The notes under the pieces were generated by a model that saw nothing but the letters and a program-made list of their open reading frames with translations, did not search any database and was not told the DNA's origin. The position numbers and the translations under genes are program-made. From Flavobacteriaceae bacterium PS02338 (GTDB taxonomy: Bacteria; Bacteroidota; Bacteroidia; Sphingobacteriales; Sphingobacteriaceae), in NCBI GenBank assembly GCA_029959615.1, contig JASCOD010000016.1, forward strand, positions 1-64,000: DNA of 64,000 nt, read 5' to 3'. Shown here piece after piece: positions 1 through 8,696 of the stretch; the stretch's first letter is position 1, and every line of letters starts with the position of its first letter.

Positions 1-43
1 TGCATCAGCAGAATAAAATCAAAATAAGAACCTATAAAAACAA

Positions 44-75
44 ATATCCCCACAAACACGCGTTTGTAGGGATAT
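44..75 (-). terminator. Hairpin, possible terminator
   Basis: Two 14-base arms, 44-57 and 62-75, pair with one mismatch around a 4-base loop. Read on the minus strand the hairpin is followed by a T-rich run. It could end the transcript of the small secreted-protein gene, but it lies over 100 bases past that stop codon, so it could also be a stand-alone repeat. Confidence 0.4.
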
Positions 76-181
76 AATTATTGATTATTTTAGTCTAAAA
101 CCTGTATCGGTTATTTAGGACTAGTCATCAGTTTACAGTTTTAGGTGCCTCATTGCTAACTGCAAATTGAAAACTGTCAAC

Positions 182-526
182 TTACTGTACTGGCCTATCC
201 TTAATCTGGCTAGCTTTCAAGTAAACCTTTGCCCCTTTTTTCGTCACGTAGTATTTACGATTTTTACCGTCGATATAGACATTGGAACCATCTGGGGCCA
301 TTTTCCCTTTAAAGGTTTGATCGGCAACTTTAGCACTGCCTTTAACAGCAACCTCTGCCGTTTTATTACCAACAGCGTTAGCTCCTTTCTCTACAGCCTT
401 TCCTGTTTTTTGGATCGCTTTACCTACTTCTGTTTTTTTCTCTTTTTTTTCTTGTGCATTCGCATTTAACGAAAGCAAGGCGAAGGCTGCAATAGCCGCT
501 ACACCAATAACATATCTCTTTTTCAT
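182..526 (-). CDS. Small secreted basic protein, function unknown
   Basis: The product is about 114 residues when started at the second methionine (MKKRYVIG), which puts a normal signal peptide at the N-terminus ending at NANAQ. The first in-frame ATG at 553 would add nine residues in front of the signal and is less likely. The mature part starts with a Lys/Glu-rich stretch, then a run of Val-Gly-Lys-Ala-like repeats resembling amphipathic helix, then a compact C-terminal segment with DGKNRKYYVTKKGAKVYLK. I do not recognise a named family. It is probably periplasmic or surface exposed. It stands alone, with no close neighbour on the same strand. Confidence 0.7.
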   Translation of the reverse strand: MKKRYVIGVAAIAAFALLSLNANAQEKKEKKTEVGKAIQKTGKAVEKGANAVGNKTAEVAVKGSAKVADQTFKGKMAPDGSNVYIDGKNRKYYVTKKGAKVYLKASQIKDRPVQ

Positions 527-936
527 CACATTAAATTTATGGATAGAGAACAAATGATAGAAGGATTTAGTTTTAAGGATCCTACTAACCTCATTTCGAA
601 GATCAATCTATTGATTTATATTCTGATGTCTTTCTTAATGGATTCTAAGCTGTAAATTGTTAATGTTATATAGCAAAGTATAACCCTAATACTATAGGTA
701 CGTACCAGCAACAGTACGGCAACAGTGGATTTGATGTGGATTTGACGTGGAGTTGAGGTGGACTTATAGTGGACTAGTAACTCCCAAAAACTTTAGATTT
801 AGAGCAGATATCGCATCTCTAAGTCTGAGGTTTAAAGTTATGAATTTACTTTGTAAACCAATTCACCTGAGATTATTAAAGAGCATATATTGATACATAA
901 ACAATACTCCTTTAAAAGAGGGATAGCAGAACAAAT
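527..936. other. Intergenic region without gene
   Basis: No credible coding frame is seen. The only structured part is the 11-bp periodic array at 708-779, described separately. The rest is AT-rich DNA that probably holds the promoter of the small secreted-protein gene on the minus strand. Confidence 0.6.
708..779. repeat. Degenerate 11-bp tandem array
   Basis: Five successive 11-base units begin at 725, 736, 747, 758 and 769, all opening with GTGGA (units GTGGATTTGAT, GTGGATTTGAC, GTGGAGTTGAG, GTGGACTTATA, GTGGACTAGTA). Just before them, GCAACAGTACG at 708 and GCAACAGTGGA at 719 keep the same period. The units drift steadily along the array. The array is non-coding. Confidence 0.75.
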
Positions 937-1938
937 CTAGCTCAACTTTTCAGTCAACAGCTTCATTTCTACATGAGGAGATTTCCTTTCATATAAAATT
1001 TGATAAACTGCTTCACTAATCGGCATATCTACTTTATATTTTTCGTTGATGCGATGCATTGAATTAGCAGCATAATACCCTTCGGCAATCATATTCATTT
1101 CTAATTGCGCCGACTTTACAGTGTAGCCTTTACCGATCATGTTGCCAAAAGTTCTGTTTCTGCTAAATTGAGAATAAGCAGTTACCATTAAATCGCCCAG
1201 ATAGGCAGATTCTTTAATATCTCTTTCTATCGGATGTACCACACCTACAAACCGTTCAATTTCACGAATAGCGTTTGAAATGAGCACTGCTTGAAAATTA
1301 TCTCCGTAACCAACTGCATGGCAAATTCCACTAGCAACAGCATAAATATTCTTCAACACCGCAGCATATTCAGTTCCGAAAATATCATCAGAAATATTGG
1401 TCTTGATGTAACGGGTATTTAGATAACTAGCGAAAGTACTTGCCACATTTACATCAGTACAGGCGATGGTTAAATAAGAAAGTTTCTCCAAAGCAACCTC
1501 TTCTGCATGACACGGGCCACTAATTACCAAGATATCTTTATAAGGCAATTCATATTTTTTATGTAGAAAATCGCCAATAATCAAATTATCTTCTGGAACA
1601 ATACCTTTAATCGCTGATATCACTTTCTTTCCTTTCAACTGAGTTGGATCAATATCTTTAAGGGTATCTTTCAAGAAAGCCGCAGGTACATTTAGCACCA
1701 CACAATCAGCTTGAGCAATGACATGAGCAATATCTGAAGAAACATTTTCTGGCTTCAGCCTGATCTCCACTGCGCTTAAATAACTAGGGTTGTGTTTATA
1801 ATTCCTGATATGGCTAATTGCTTCTTCATTGCGCATCCACCAAAAAATTTCTTTATCGGTTTCATTATCGGAAAGCATTTTTATAATGGCAGTTGCCCAA
1901 CTTCCCCCACCAATCATTGCTATTTTAGGTGCACTCAT
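937..1938 (-). CDS. gpsA: NAD(P)-dependent glycerol-3-phosphate dehydrogenase
   Basis: This enzyme reduces dihydroxyacetone phosphate to sn-glycerol 3-phosphate in the cytoplasm, supplying the backbone for phospholipids. The 333-residue length is normal. The N-terminal Rossmann fold has the glycine motif GGGSWATA (about residues 10-17), the middle holds VISGPCHAEEV, and the C-terminal helical domain carries KNIYAVASG with the catalytic lysine, and later NRTFG and a GYT/AEG region. The gene is downstream of, and in the same direction as, the TolC/HlyD pair, but a hairpin at 1990-2030 separates them, so it is probably transcribed on its own. A TAnnTTTG box on the minus strand (2039 to 2032) is a candidate promoter element. 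Confidence 0.96.
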   Translation of the reverse strand: MSAPKIAMIGGGSWATAIIKMLSDNETDKEIFWWMRNEEAISHIRNYKHNPSYLSAVEIRLKPENVSSDIAHVIAQADCVVLNVPAAFLKDTLKDIDPTQLKGKKVISAIKGIVPEDNLIIGDFLHKKYELPYKDILVISGPCHAEEVALEKLSYLTIACTDVNVASTFASYLNTRYIKTNISDDIFGTEYAAVLKNIYAVASGICHAVGYGDNFQAVLISNAIREIERFVGVVHPIERDIKESAYLGDLMVTAYSQFSRNRTFGNMIGKGYTVKSAQLEMNMIAEGYYAANSMHRINEKYKVDMPISEAVYQILYERKSPHVEMKLLTEKLS

Positions 1939-1989
1939 ATCTATTTCTAAAGCAGTTAGCTAATCCCTTTTAAACACTAATCAAAAACA

Positions 1990-2030
1990 AAAGGTTTAAA
2001 AAAATGCAGCTTGCACCCTTTTAAACCTTT
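1990..2030 (-). terminator. Terminator after HlyD-family gene
   Basis: Arms AAAGGTTTAAA (1990-2000) and TTTAAACCTTT (2020-2030) pair perfectly around a 19-base loop. On the minus strand a T-rich tract follows. It lies 34 bases past the stop of the adaptor gene and before gpsA. Confidence 0.6.
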
Positions 2031-2063
2031 GCAAAAATAATTAAATATTATGATTTGTAACGC

Positions 2064-3413
2064 TTACTTTTTACTTCCAGAAGTAAACAACTTATCTTTA
2101 GTCGTTTTTTCTACCTTAACGCCGTCTTTCAGCTTATTTTGAATAGCAGAATACGGTCCCGAAACAATTTCCTGACCAGCTTTCAAACCTGTTTTAACAA
2201 TGATAAACTGATCATTTTGGATACCGGTAGTTACCTCTGCTTTTTTTACGGTAGACGCTTTGGCATCGAATAGGTATACATATTGCTTAATTTGTTTGTC
2301 AGTAAGCTTATTTTTCTGTTTTTCCGCATCTTGGGTATTTTCTCCCTTGTCACCATCCGACTTAGAATCAGTGAAAATTGATTGAATTGGCACCGCCAAA
2401 CCTTTTACTGTTTCACTTTCAATATCAACTGTTGCAGAAAGGCCCGGTCTAAACGGCGATGGCAAATCTTTTGCACCACCTTTTACCGAACTGTAAGACT
2501 CTGCCAATAATCTCACTTTTACGGAGAAGTTTGTTACTTGGTCTACCGAAGTTGTAGTGGTACCCACATTGGTAGAAGAACTAGCAATCTCCGTAACCAA
2601 ACCTCTAAATTTCTTGCCAGCAAAAGCATCTACTTCTACTGTAGCACTGTCACCTAAGCTTACTCGATTAATGTCATTTTCGTTTACATCTACATTTACT
2701 TCCATACTGCTCAAATTTGAGATACGCATAATTTCAGTACCTGCCATTTGAGACGTACCCAAAATACGATCACCAAGCTCGATAGAAAGTTTAGATACTA
2801 CACCATCAACAGGTGCATAAATTGTTGTTCTAGCCAAATTAGCACTAGCCTCTTTCACACTTGCACCTGTTTGTTCTAAATTAAACTTTGCCCCTACTAC
2901 ACCTTCTTTTGCACTAGCCAAAGTAGATTTTGCAGTTAAATACGAAGCTTTAGCGTTATCAAACTCTGCTGCAGAAATTACCTTTTTATTATACAACTCA
3001 ACATTACGTTTATAAGTTGCGTCTGCATTTACGAAATTGGCCTGCGCTTGTACCAATTGTTGTTCTGCAGAAGCCACGCTAGCTTTTTGTGCGTTATAAG
3101 AAGCCACTGTACGTTCGTAACTAGACTGTAAAATATCTGGACGAACCTTACACAACAATTGCCCTTTCTTTACCACATCTCCCTCTTTTACCAAAAGTTC
3201 AGTTACCTCTCCAGAAACCTCAGAGCTCAGCTTAACTTCCGTTTCTGGCTGTATCTTGCCACTGGCAGTTACCGTTTCGATGACCGTCTTATCTCCAGCC
3301 TTTTCTACGGTAACTTTTTCTACATCAGATTTCCCAATTACTCCAGCAAGTTTCAAGACAATGATGAGTACTAGAATTGATCCTGCGCCTATTAAAATGT
3401 GTTTTAATTTCAT
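2064..3413 (-). CDS. Periplasmic adaptor of efflux pump (HlyD/MacA type)
   Basis: The protein should bridge an inner-membrane exporter and a TolC channel across the periplasm. Its 449 residues start with one membrane-spanning anchor (about 5-25). The lipoyl half-motif VSGEVTELLVKEGDVVKKGQ follows, then a long alpha-helical hairpin (about 100-185), the second lipoyl half (ARTTIYAPVDGVVSKL), a beta-barrel domain and a membrane-proximal domain. A polar insert with Lys, Asp and Gln lies at about 350-380. The gene follows the TolC gene 39 bases downstream, so they form one operon. MacA-like adaptors normally sit next to a MacB ABC permease. None is encoded in the window, so the partner must be elsewhere. 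Confidence 0.9.
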   Translation of the reverse strand: MKLKHILIGAGSILVLIIVLKLAGVIGKSDVEKVTVEKAGDKTVIETVTASGKIQPETEVKLSSEVSGEVTELLVKEGDVVKKGQLLCKVRPDILQSSYERTVASYNAQKASVASAEQQLVQAQANFVNADATYKRNVELYNKKVISAAEFDNAKASYLTAKSTLASAKEGVVGAKFNLEQTGASVKEASANLARTTIYAPVDGVVSKLSIELGDRILGTSQMAGTEIMRISNLSSMEVNVDVNENDINRVSLGDSATVEVDAFAGKKFRGLVTEIASSSTNVGTTTTSVDQVTNFSVKVRLLAESYSSVKGGAKDLPSPFRPGLSATVDIESETVKGLAVPIQSIFTDSKSDGDKGENTQDAEKQKNKLTDKQIKQYVYLFDAKASTVKKAEVTTGIQNDQFIIVKTGLKAGQEIVSGPYSAIQNKLKDGVKVEKTTKDKLFTSGSKK

Positions 3414-3452
3414 AATTATTTAAATGTGCCAATACGGCGATATCCTCTTTAA

Positions 3453-4808
3453 TTAAAATGCAATTTGTTTACCTAGATAATAATCTATTACTTTCGATTT
3501 GAACAATAAATCATACTTAGCTTGTATCAAATCGATCTCTGCTTTATTTCTATTTGTTTGAGCGGTGCTGTATTCTACAGAATTAGCTAAACCAACATTG
3601 TAACGCTGCTCAATCACATAGAACGCATCCTTTTGTGCAGCAAATGCATTGCCAGTAGATTCATATTTACTTTCTGCGGCTCTTAAATCGGCAACTGCCT
3701 GATAAACCACTTTGTTAAGGTTATTCTTAGCTAATTGCTCATCTGTGCGTTTTTGCATTAAATTGATTCTTGCACGCTTCACACTCGCTTTAGCCTGTAA
3801 CCCATTAAAAATCGGAATAGTTAAACTTAAACCAATACCCTTCGAAATATTATCTTTTAATTGCTTTTCGAAGGTATCGTTATTGATCAAGGGATTCTCG
3901 CTATAGTAATAACTTGTGCCATAACTACCACTAAAGGACAATCTAGGAAAAAGATTTCCCTTAGCCACCTCAACTCCTAACTCGGCAGCACGTGTATTGG
4001 CACTAGATAAACGAATATCTGGAAACTGCTGCAATGCAGTTTGGTAAACATTTTCTGCGCTATATTTTACTGACGGTTGCTTGAAGCTATCCACCAACGG
4101 GGCCTGTACTTGATAAACTGAAGCAGATGGGATATCCATCAATTGCGCTAAAGTTAAATACGAAATCGCTAATGCATTTTCAGCATCCGTAACACTTAAT
4201 TCTGCTGAAGCTACCTGTGATTTTGCTTGAGAAACATCTGCCAATGTCTTATTTCCTACCTCCAAAAGTTGTTGCTGCTGATTCAATTGTTGTCTGGCGA
4301 CTTCTAACTGTTGCTGTGCGGCTTTCAAGAAATCTTTATTAAACAAGATTTGCATATAGGAAGTAATTACAGATAAAATCAAATCGTTTTTAACCTTTTC
4401 TGTATTGGTTTTCCCAACTTCAATCAAAGCCTTATTCTGTCTAATCTGATTGATTTTAGCAAAGCCATTAAACAAATCGACACTAGAGTTAACACCGGCA
4501 TTTAAGTTATAATTCTGCGTATTTTGAAACAAACCCGAAGCCACTTGGTTACGCCCCCAGCCTAAGTTTTGATTAATACTTGCATTTAAGCTCGGATATA
4601 AAGCTGCTTTTGATTGCTGCAAATTAACGTCATTAAGACTCTCGCTAAACTGCGACTGCTTAACCTGCAAATTATTTTTCAGCGTATTATCTATAGCCTG
4701 CTGAATGGTAATTACCTCTTGTGCAGAAGTGACTAAACCAAATGCAGTGCTAAAAAGCACACCAAACAATAAGCTTACCTTGGAAAATCGATTCATAAAT
4801 TTGTTCAC
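3453..4808 (-). CDS. TolC family outer membrane channel
   Basis: A 451-residue outer membrane efflux protein that would form the exit duct of a type I or tripartite pump. A signal peptide ends near TSAQE. Two homologous halves follow, each rich in long Gln/Ala/Asn helices (coiled coils at about 150-220 and 350-440), as usual for TolC. Two start methionines (residues 1 and 5) are possible. It is the first gene of the operon with the HlyD-type adaptor and diverges from the NodB gene, with a 68-base gap that must hold both promoters. Confidence 0.93.
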   Translation of the reverse strand: MNKFMNRFSKVSLLFGVLFSTAFGLVTSAQEVITIQQAIDNTLKNNLQVKQSQFSESLNDVNLQQSKAALYPSLNASINQNLGWGRNQVASGLFQNTQNYNLNAGVNSSVDLFNGFAKINQIRQNKALIEVGKTNTEKVKNDLILSVITSYMQILFNKDFLKAAQQQLEVARQQLNQQQQLLEVGNKTLADVSQAKSQVASAELSVTDAENALAISYLTLAQLMDIPSASVYQVQAPLVDSFKQPSVKYSAENVYQTALQQFPDIRLSSANTRAAELGVEVAKGNLFPRLSFSGSYGTSYYYSENPLINNDTFEKQLKDNISKGIGLSLTIPIFNGLQAKASVKRARINLMQKRTDEQLAKNNLNKVVYQAVADLRAAESKYESTGNAFAAQKDAFYVIEQRYNVGLANSVEYSTAQTNRNKAEIDLIQAKYDLLFKSKVIDYYLGKQIAF

Positions 4809-4876
4809 AATTATAAATAAACAACAGGTGTGCTTTGTAAATTTTTAAAACAAGTATAAATACATAAATTTACAGC

Positions 4877-5530
4877 ATGTACACTGTTAGGCCACCTTTT
4901 TTTCTTAAATGGTATTATCGCAATTTAATTTGGAACAAAGATACCACAGAAAAAATTGTTTATCTCACCTTTGACGATGGTCCGATACCAAATGTTACAG
5001 ACTTTGTACTAAATACCTTAAAAAGCTTTAATGTTAAAGGTACTTTTTTTTGCATTGGCGACAATATCCAAAAACACCCAAAGGTTTTCGAGCGTATTAA
5101 AAATGAAGGCCACGCTATTGGCAACCATACCTATAACCACCTTAAAGGCTGGAAAACTGATGATCAAACTTACTTAGATAATTTCCAGAAATGTCAAGAA
5201 TTGACTTGTACCAACTTATTTCGTCCGCCTTATGGAAGAATTAAGAAATCGCAGATCAGGAAGCTAGTTAACAGTTGGCAACTGACAACTGACAACCAAC
5301 TAAAAACTGAGAACCGCGAACTGCAAATTGTAATGTGGGATGTGCTAAGTGGAGATTTTGATATTAATCTAACTCCGGAAAAGTGCTACGAAAATGTGAT
5401 TAAAAATATACGTAACGGTTCAATTATCGTTTTTCATGATAGCCTAAAAGCCTGGGATAGGCTGGAATATGCATTACCGAAGTCAATTGAATATCTTCTA
5501 ACTCAAGGTTACGAGTTTAAAGTACTATAG
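4877..5530 (+). CDS. NodB-type polysaccharide deacetylase
   Basis: The protein should remove N-acetyl (or similar) groups from a cell-envelope or secreted polysaccharide. All NodB motifs are present: TFDDGP (about residues 31-36, catalytic and metal Asp), GNHTYNH (metal histidines, about 87-93), RPPYG (about 115-119), VMWDVLSGDFD and the final HDS. No signal peptide is obvious, but such Bacteroidota proteins are often annotated without one. Between RPPYGRIKKSQIRKL and IVMWD sits an unusual low-complexity stretch of about 17-20 residues (near positions 5267-5332) whose DNA resembles intergenic repeat words; see the findings. The substrate cannot be told from the sequence. Confidence 0.9.
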   Translation: MYTVRPPFFLKWYYRNLIWNKDTTEKIVYLTFDDGPIPNVTDFVLNTLKSFNVKGTFFCIGDNIQKHPKVFERIKNEGHAIGNHTYNHLKGWKTDDQTYLDNFQKCQELTCTNLFRPPYGRIKKSQIRKLVNSWQLTTDNQLKTENRELQIVMWDVLSGDFDINLTPEKCYENVIKNIRNGSIIVFHDSLKAWDRLEYALPKSIEYLLTQGYEFKVL

Positions 5531-5561
5531 AAATCTATTTCTAACTAGTAAGAAACCTTTT

Positions 5562-6500
5562 TCAATCCACTATTACACTACTTGCAGAAGTTCTCTTGAT
5601 AAAAATTAACGCATCAAAATCTTTTCCAATATTAGTCGGCAAAGCAAATGGAGCTTTCCAATTTACCATGATATTGGTGATTTTTTTTGTTTGCGATACG
5701 AAAGGATTTCCCTCTTTAAAACATACATAAAAGTTTTTAGAACTAATTTGGTTAAACAACGAAGTGAAACTGTCCTTTCCTACCTCAGGCAATACTTTAA
5801 TCGCAAAAGTATAACCCTTTTCTTCATCCCAATTCATGGTTTGCACACTACCCTCATGAGTATCGAAAGCAATATTAAAAAACTGCTTACCGTAAGCTTC
5901 CTTTAAATAATCGCCCATGACACTAATCTCTGGCATCGTCTTATTTTTTGCGGTGTGAATATTATGAGCCCATAAAATCACCTTTGCTTTTGTAGCATCT
6001 TTTACTTTGATAACTTCCTCAGTCATTAATTGATCTCTGGTAAAAGGATCATAAAAACCCTCTTTATGAAAGCCGAATACACTCACTTTATTTTTAGGTT
6101 TCTTTAAATTATAAGCCTTAAGCCATTGAAACAATTCGAAAAACTCCCACGTTCGATACGCTCGTAAATTTTTCATTGCCAAAGCTAAGTCTTCCGATTC
6201 TCCGTGTATGAAATTATTAATTTTGGCAAAGTCAGTATCTAAATATTCAAACCCTATTTGCGTATAACCATCATGACTAATTAGATATTGAATAATCTTA
6301 TTTTTCTCGAGATAAAATTCTTTAGTGCCGTGACTAGCCTCTCCTAACATTAACACCGTAACGCCTGTTAAATCTTTCTTCAACTCCTTCTGATAATTAG
6401 TTAGGCTCAACGCGTTCTTATTCAACCACCGAATATCGGTTTCTTGGGCATAAACCACTGAGATGACAGGCAATAACATCATGACGTAAAGGATTTTCAT
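5562..6500 (-). CDS. Secreted erythromycin esterase-like protein
   Basis: The start is placed at the internal ATG at 6500, because it gives a clean signal peptide ending at VYAQE; the longer frame from 6563 adds 21 unlikely residues. The mature protein, about 290 residues, carries the family signatures LGEASHGTKEF with the catalytic-site Glu and His, then IGFEYLDTDF and WAHNIHTA, and MGDYLKE. Members of this superfamily range from macrolide-lactone esterases to proteins of unknown hydrolytic function. The export signal and lack of resistance neighbours make a housekeeping hydrolase as likely as macrolide resistance. It converges on the NodB gene. Confidence 0.8.
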   Translation of the reverse strand: MKILYVMMLLPVISVVYAQETDIRWLNKNALSLTNYQKELKKDLTGVTVLMLGEASHGTKEFYLEKNKIIQYLISHDGYTQIGFEYLDTDFAKINNFIHGESEDLALAMKNLRAYRTWEFFELFQWLKAYNLKKPKNKVSVFGFHKEGFYDPFTRDQLMTEEVIKVKDATKAKVILWAHNIHTAKNKTMPEISVMGDYLKEAYGKQFFNIAFDTHEGSVQTMNWDEEKGYTFAIKVLPEVGKDSFTSLFNQISSKNFYVCFKEGNPFVSQTKKITNIMVNWKAPFALPTNIGKDFDALIFIKRTSASSVIVD

Positions 6501-6683
6501 TCGTACAATAGCTTTTAGTGAAGAAATTTCAAATACAAGATGCAGACCGCCATACTTTTCCATATCATATAGTTCAAGAAATTAAAAATCACACTTCAAT
6601 TTATGGATTAACCCTAATTTTCACATCCTTAACATTAAAAACACGTATCAATCTTATTTTAGCAACTCAAATCTCCATTTCAA

Positions 6684-7610
6684 ATGAACAATTTTTTAAA
6701 ATCTATTTTATTTCTCTCGACCGCCTTAGCATTTTCAACTGCCACCGCACAACAAAAAGAATTTATAGTGAAGAGCAAACTCAATTCCGATAGAAGTGTA
6801 GCCATAACTGCTGAAAAAAATTCGCCAGGCACGTATACTGTAGTCCTAAATTTCAAAGAATTATCTAACACGAGCAGTGTAGATGACCCTGTTTATAAAG
6901 TAAAACATAGCGGAGATAACTTCCTGACCCTAACGCCCGATAATAAAAACCAAAGCATTGTTTATTCTTACTCTTATAGCTATATCAGAGGAGAACTCAA
7001 TCCCAAGTACAACCCGCACTTCTTATATACGCTACCTTATGCTAATGGAACAAAAATAAGAACGGTTGAATCTACCTACATGAAGACAACTTATTTTGGC
7101 AGTACCACGCCAGCAGATTGGAAATCTTATCGCTTCTCCACAGAACAACAAGATACTGTTACCGCCGTAAGAAAAGGATTGGTTGTAAATGTTAATGATG
7201 CTTATGAAGAGAATAGTGACATCAAATACACCACAAAAACAAATTCAATAATTATAGAACATGAGGATGGCACCTTAGCCACCTACCGAGGATTCAAAAA
7301 GGGCATTTTCGTAAAAGAAGGCCAAACTGTTTTTCCAAGCACACCATTAGGGATGAATAGTTTGGGCACTAAGTTTTATGGCATTTCTTTAATGATTACC
7401 TACCTAAAATCTGCCGAATTTGGAGGAAGAAAACAACCTGACGACAACCAAAGCAAGAGTTTTTACGGGTTTATTACGCCATACTTTTGTACTGCAGAAA
7501 ACGCTAATGGCATTTTAAGCAGCCAGAAATCTTATACTGCAGCAATTACACCAGAAATTATACAGAAAGAGATGACGAAGAAGGAAATTAAGAATTTTGG
7601 AAAAAAGTAA
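6684..7610 (+). CDS. Secreted M23-fold (LytM-like) protein, probably inactive
   Basis: The 308-residue product begins with a signal peptide ending at ATAQQ. The middle is a beta-rich region. From about residue 145 it resembles the LytM/M23 barrel: VRKGLVVNVNDAY, then IIIEHEDGTLATYRG and VKEGQTVFPSTPLG. In active enzymes the segment after the GT(A/L)-x-Y turn is YxHL, giving one metal histidine, and an earlier H-x3-D gives two more ligands. Here it reads TYRGF and the upstream His is missing, so catalysis looks lost. Such degenerate M23 domains can regulate or bind peptidoglycan. The 3' end overlaps or abuts the next gene, suggesting cotranscription. Confidence 0.65.
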   Translation: MNNFLKSILFLSTALAFSTATAQQKEFIVKSKLNSDRSVAITAEKNSPGTYTVVLNFKELSNTSSVDDPVYKVKHSGDNFLTLTPDNKNQSIVYSYSYSYIRGELNPKYNPHFLYTLPYANGTKIRTVESTYMKTTYFGSTTPADWKSYRFSTEQQDTVTAVRKGLVVNVNDAYEENSDIKYTTKTNSIIIEHEDGTLATYRGFKKGIFVKEGQTVFPSTPLGMNSLGTKFYGISLMITYLKSAEFGGRKQPDDNQSKSFYGFITPYFCTAENANGILSSQKSYTAAITPEIIQKEMTKKEIKNFGKK

Positions 7611-7635
7611 GCCCTGGTTTTTGTTGTACAATTTG

Positions 7636-8286
7636 ATGCATTGTAGATACAATATAAAAACCTTTTTAGCTTTTGCTTTTTTGGTATGCTATGGATGTAA
7701 ACAAAAAAATAAACTGAACCAACCTATAGCAATACCAACAACCTTATCTTTTAGAGGAAATTTAATTACAAAGATAACCCCCAACGAAGACTACAACTAC
7801 TGGGAGTATATTACCGTAATTGGTGAGCGACGTGGAACAGAAAATGTATTTAACAAATATCGAATTATTTCGAGAGGCAATAAGAAGTGGGGAGAAGCTT
7901 ATTTAAATGAAATAGCAAAAGACGGATTTGTTGAAAACTACCAAAAATCTTTAGGCTACAGCTACATCGCATACATTGATCATGGCAAAATCCGCTACAT
8001 CACCGAAGAGAAAAAATTGAAACCATTTATTGGATTAGTCGATAACTTACAAGAAGCTTTATTGATTGCACAATTACATGGTTTTAAACCTATTTTTAAA
8101 CTAGATTTGGTAAGCAGTTATCGATTTATAGATCATAAATTTGAGTTATATCAAATGAAAAAAAGAGGTTTCAGATCCAAACATACTTTTTACAAAATAG
8201 TTGTAGACAGGCTGGGTAACTGCACTTCTACTGAAATGCAAAAGATAGACAAGTTTAGGGTGAAAAATATTTCGCCAGCACAATAG
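7636..8286 (+). CDS. Hypothetical lipoprotein
   Basis: I do not recognise this protein. Two starts are possible. The ATG at 7597 overlaps the previous gene by 14 bases. The ATG at 7636 gives a 216-residue product whose N-terminus reads as a lipoprotein signal (hydrophobic run ending LVCYGC, with the Cys as lipid site) and is preferred. The mature part has Tyr- and Lys-rich segments, including KRGFRSKHTFYKIVVDRLGN near the end. It is probably the second gene of a two-gene unit with the M23-fold protein. Confidence 0.6.
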   Translation: MHCRYNIKTFLAFAFLVCYGCKQKNKLNQPIAIPTTLSFRGNLITKITPNEDYNYWEYITVIGERRGTENVFNKYRIISRGNKKWGEAYLNEIAKDGFVENYQKSLGYSYIAYIDHGKIRYITEEKKLKPFIGLVDNLQEALLIAQLHGFKPIFKLDLVSSYRFIDHKFELYQMKKRGFRSKHTFYKIVVDRLGNCTSTEMQKIDKFRVKNISPAQ

Positions 8287-8696
8287 ATGAAATGAGAAAT
8301 GCCTTAAATTTATTTGTTGGCCCTAAAGATTTTTCATCCGTACTATAGAGCTTAGCACAAGCTTATCTTGAATAGCCCCGATTAGACGGAAAGCACGCAA
8401 GCGAACGTAGTGAGTGCGTACTTGCAGGGAAAGCGGGACTTTCGGAAGATAGATGTACGAGTTTTACGCTTCAATTTATTTGAGCTTCCATGTAATTTAG
8501 AATAATTCCAAATTATGTAATCACCTGCCTAGATTATATTTAAAGGTAGTTTTTTGTTATTTTTGTTTTTGACCATAAAAGTGTATTCTTTGGTCGTTAA
8601 ACACAATTTATTACACAACAAACAGTATTCTTTTTGCGAGAAGCGGACGAGCATTTTGTTGCGCAAATTTCATAGCAAGAGAATAAAACAGCTAAG
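8287..8696. other. Intergenic region upstream of acnB
   Basis: No gene is seen. The region holds a GC-richer repeat-like block at 8373-8446 (separate entry) and a TAnnTTTG box at 8558-8565 that could be the -7 element of acnB, with no convincing -33 partner. If so, acnB has a leader of about 125 bases. Confidence 0.5.
8373..8446. repeat. Bacteroidota-type interspersed repeat block
   Basis: The segment opens with TAGCCCCGATTAGACGGAAA and closes with AAAGCGGGACTTTCGGA, with GCGAACGTAGTGAGTGCG between. The open and close words resemble an interspersed intergenic repeat that I recall from many Bacteroidota genomes. Fragments with the same GACTTTC words occur in this window near 23155 and 53820. 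Confidence 0.45.

Noticed and set aside
5562..6500. Confident call of macrolide resistance
   Set aside because: Only superfamily motifs are visible; many members of this exported group have no tested esterase activity on macrolides.
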